This document shows positions 62,666-64,000 of a stretch of DNA of 64,000 bases, piece by piece; position 1 is the first letter of the stretch; the number at the start of each line of letters is the position of its first letter. A program made the position numbers and the translations under genes. This DNA is from Streptococcus iniae (lineage in GTDB: Bacteria; Bacillota; Bacilli; Lactobacillales; Streptococcaceae), in the NCBI RefSeq assembly GCF_030732225.1, contig NZ_CP132230.1, forward strand, positions 1,268,001 to 1,332,000. Direction: 5' to 3'. The notes beneath the pieces were generated by a model that was not told where the DNA came from, ran no database searches, and saw only the letters and a program-made list of their open reading frames with translations.

Positions 62666-64000
62666 TTATATCAGAAATTGTGCCATTTCAAACAAGCTAT
62701 CATCAAATTTTTGCTCAGAAGTTTGAAATTCTTGTTCCAGTGCTTTTAATATTTCGCCACCGTAGGATTGGCTTGATATTCTTCTATCTAAAATCATAAT
62801 AACCGATTTTTGATTGTCTCGTCTCATGGTTCGACCAATGGCTTGTTTTAGTTTTAAAATAGCCATTGGTAGAAAGTAATCCTTAAAAGGTTCTTTTTTT
62901 AACTCATGTAAATAATGTGTCATTTTTACAACAAAACTGTTATTGGGACTATCAAAAGGGAGTCTTGTAATCACTTCAATCATACGATCTGCATGAATAA
63001 AATCAACACCTTCCCAAAAAGATCCCATACCTAGCAAAATAGATTGCTCCCCACGGTCAAAGCGTTTTTTAATGTTATAAGAACTGCCATTTTTTTCTTG
63101 GGTTAAATGCATGACCTTCCAACTCTCTAACACTTCAGATACCTGCATCATGTGTTTTTTAGAGTTAAATAATACCAAAACAGGATAATGCAAGTTTTGG
63201 AGTTGTGCGACTCTCCTAGCAATTTCGTAACAATACGTCTCATCTGTCATTTCTTTAATCAAAGGCATTGATTGATCTATCAAAACCAATTGCTTGTCTG
63301 ATTTAAGCTTAGGAATAGCTGCATAACTATAATTATCAAAACCAAGTAATTGAGCTAGGCTCACTTGTGGGATAATTTGTAGCGTGGCAGAAACAAAGTA
63401 AGTCTTGATAGTCTCTGGTAAAAAAGACTTAAAATTAATAAAGCGACTGCTACTGGCATTGAAAGTGGCAACTCTTTTGTCCAAATTCTTTTCTGTGCTC
63501 AACCAATAATCAGCTTGCTCATAGTTAAAAAAGTCATGAAGCACATCATATTGATTGGGATTCAGTTCTGATACCAAGGTTTTCAACTGTTCAATCATTT
63601 CAGTATCGCAAGGCATTTCTGGATGATGGTAAAACCTTTCTACCACATTTGATAATTCAAAGGATAGGCTTTCCAGAAGCCTTTTCTCTAAAAGACTTTT
63701 AGCCATTCCTTGATTCTTCTCAATTTCTTGTAAAACTTTTGCAATATCCATCTGCTTTCGTGATAGCTGATCTAATTGCAAGACAAGTGACTGTGCCTCA
63801 TCAAAAACAAGAATTTTTCCCTTAGCAAAGTTTTTATCATCTTCTACGCGATGGAGAAAATAAGCATGATTAGTTAGAAGTACATCAGCCTTCTTAGCTT
63901 TTTCATAGCTACGCTGCCAGAAATCATAAGCATAAAAAGGAGAAGATTGTTTCAAGTCACCATCATGTTTAATCTGATCAAAATAAGCTGCAAAACGTTG
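62666..64000 (-). CDS. dinG: DinG-family helicase, C-terminal part (5' end off window)
   Basis: The frame is open to the window edge (445 codons visible). It shows Walker B-type VFDEAQS, SFWEGVDFI, and the helicase motif VI in QAIGRTMRRD. In streptococci DinG is usually a DnaQ-exonuclease-helicase fusion of about 830 aa; the exonuclease part would be beyond the edge. The window lacks the true start. Confidence 0.9.
   Translation of the reverse strand, partial: QRFAAYFDQIKHDGDLKQSSPFYAYDFWQRSYEKAKKADVLLTNHAYFLHRVEDDKNFAKGKILVFDEAQSLVLQLDQLSRKQMDIAKVLQEIEKNQGMAKSLLEKRLLESLSFELSNVVERFYHHPEMPCDTEMIEQLKTLVSELNPNQYDVLHDFFNYEQADYWLSTEKNLDKRVATFNASSSRFINFKSFLPETIKTYFVSATLQIIPQVSLAQLLGFDNYSYAAIPKLKSDKQLVLIDQSMPLIKEMTDETYCYEIARRVAQLQNLHYPVLVLFNSKKHMMQVSEVLESWKVMHLTQEKNGSSYNIKKRFDRGEQSILLGMGSFWEGVDFIHADRMIEVITRLPFDSPNNSFVVKMTHYLHELKKEPFKDYFLPMAILKLKQAIGRTMRRDNQKSVIMILDRRISSQSYGGEILKALEQEFQTSEQKFDDSLFEMAQFLI

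Overview
This is a low-GC Gram-positive chromosome segment from a pyogenic-type Streptococcus. Four things point there: the streptococcal c-a-b gene order of the F0F1 ATPase operon, an almost canonical streptolysin S locus (sagA to sagI), a neighbouring SpnA-like wall nuclease, and EzrA/RodA/GyrB, AdcA and the rapZ-yvcK-whiA trio in streptococcal form. SagA with its poly-Cys core, together with glycogen genes, makes Streptococcus iniae or a close relative my best guess. That species call is inference from memory, not a search.

Almost everything is on the minus strand. Positions 1-5959 hold atpD (cut by the window edge), atpG, A, H, F, B and E behind a consensus promoter. Positions 6248-17247 hold a storage-glucan block: glgB-glgC-glgD-glgA, then pullulanase and a diacylglycerol-kinase-family gene downstream of ligA. 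queT (17358-17864) lies behind a preQ1-II riboswitch. An IS1182-family element (18022-19865) is broken by a small hairpin-bearing insertion. Next come a surface nuclease (19894-22716) and the streptolysin S operon in reverse (sagI to sagA, 23031-31334). A relic of a tyrosine integrase lies between sagA and eno.

From 33.5 to 50.8 kb the window is housekeeping: a YueI-family gene, serB with two small co-transcribed genes, ezrA, gyrB with an upstream HAD gene, rodA, tRNA-Arg(CCU), rplS, a CLC channel, chorismate mutase, flavodoxin, adenosine deaminase, a YghU-type glutathione transferase, hisC with an amino-acid-binding lipoprotein, ElaA and a DHH phosphoesterase. Positions 50772-52577 are a nested pair of insertion sequences: an IS3-family element inside an IS30-family remnant, flanked by a 12-bp direct repeat. 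The right end holds rpmE2 (type B L31), adcA with an AdcR-type operator, a C69 dipeptidase, whiA-yvcK-rapZ, a DUF1003 membrane protein, asnS-aspC and the 3' part of dinG.

The best-supported special system is the streptolysin S biosynthetic locus, which is already known in this genus. SagA is the precursor. SagB/C/D install azole rings, SagE is the putative leader protease or immunity protein, SagF is a membrane protein of unknown role, and SagG/H/I export the toxin. I did not find a convincing undescribed multi-gene system. The less ordinary observations are small: the hairpin insertion in the IS1182 transposase, the relic integrase beside the sag locus, two genes whose promoter spacing predicts leaderless mRNAs, a HAD protein lacking the usual second aspartate, and several palindromes at promoters.
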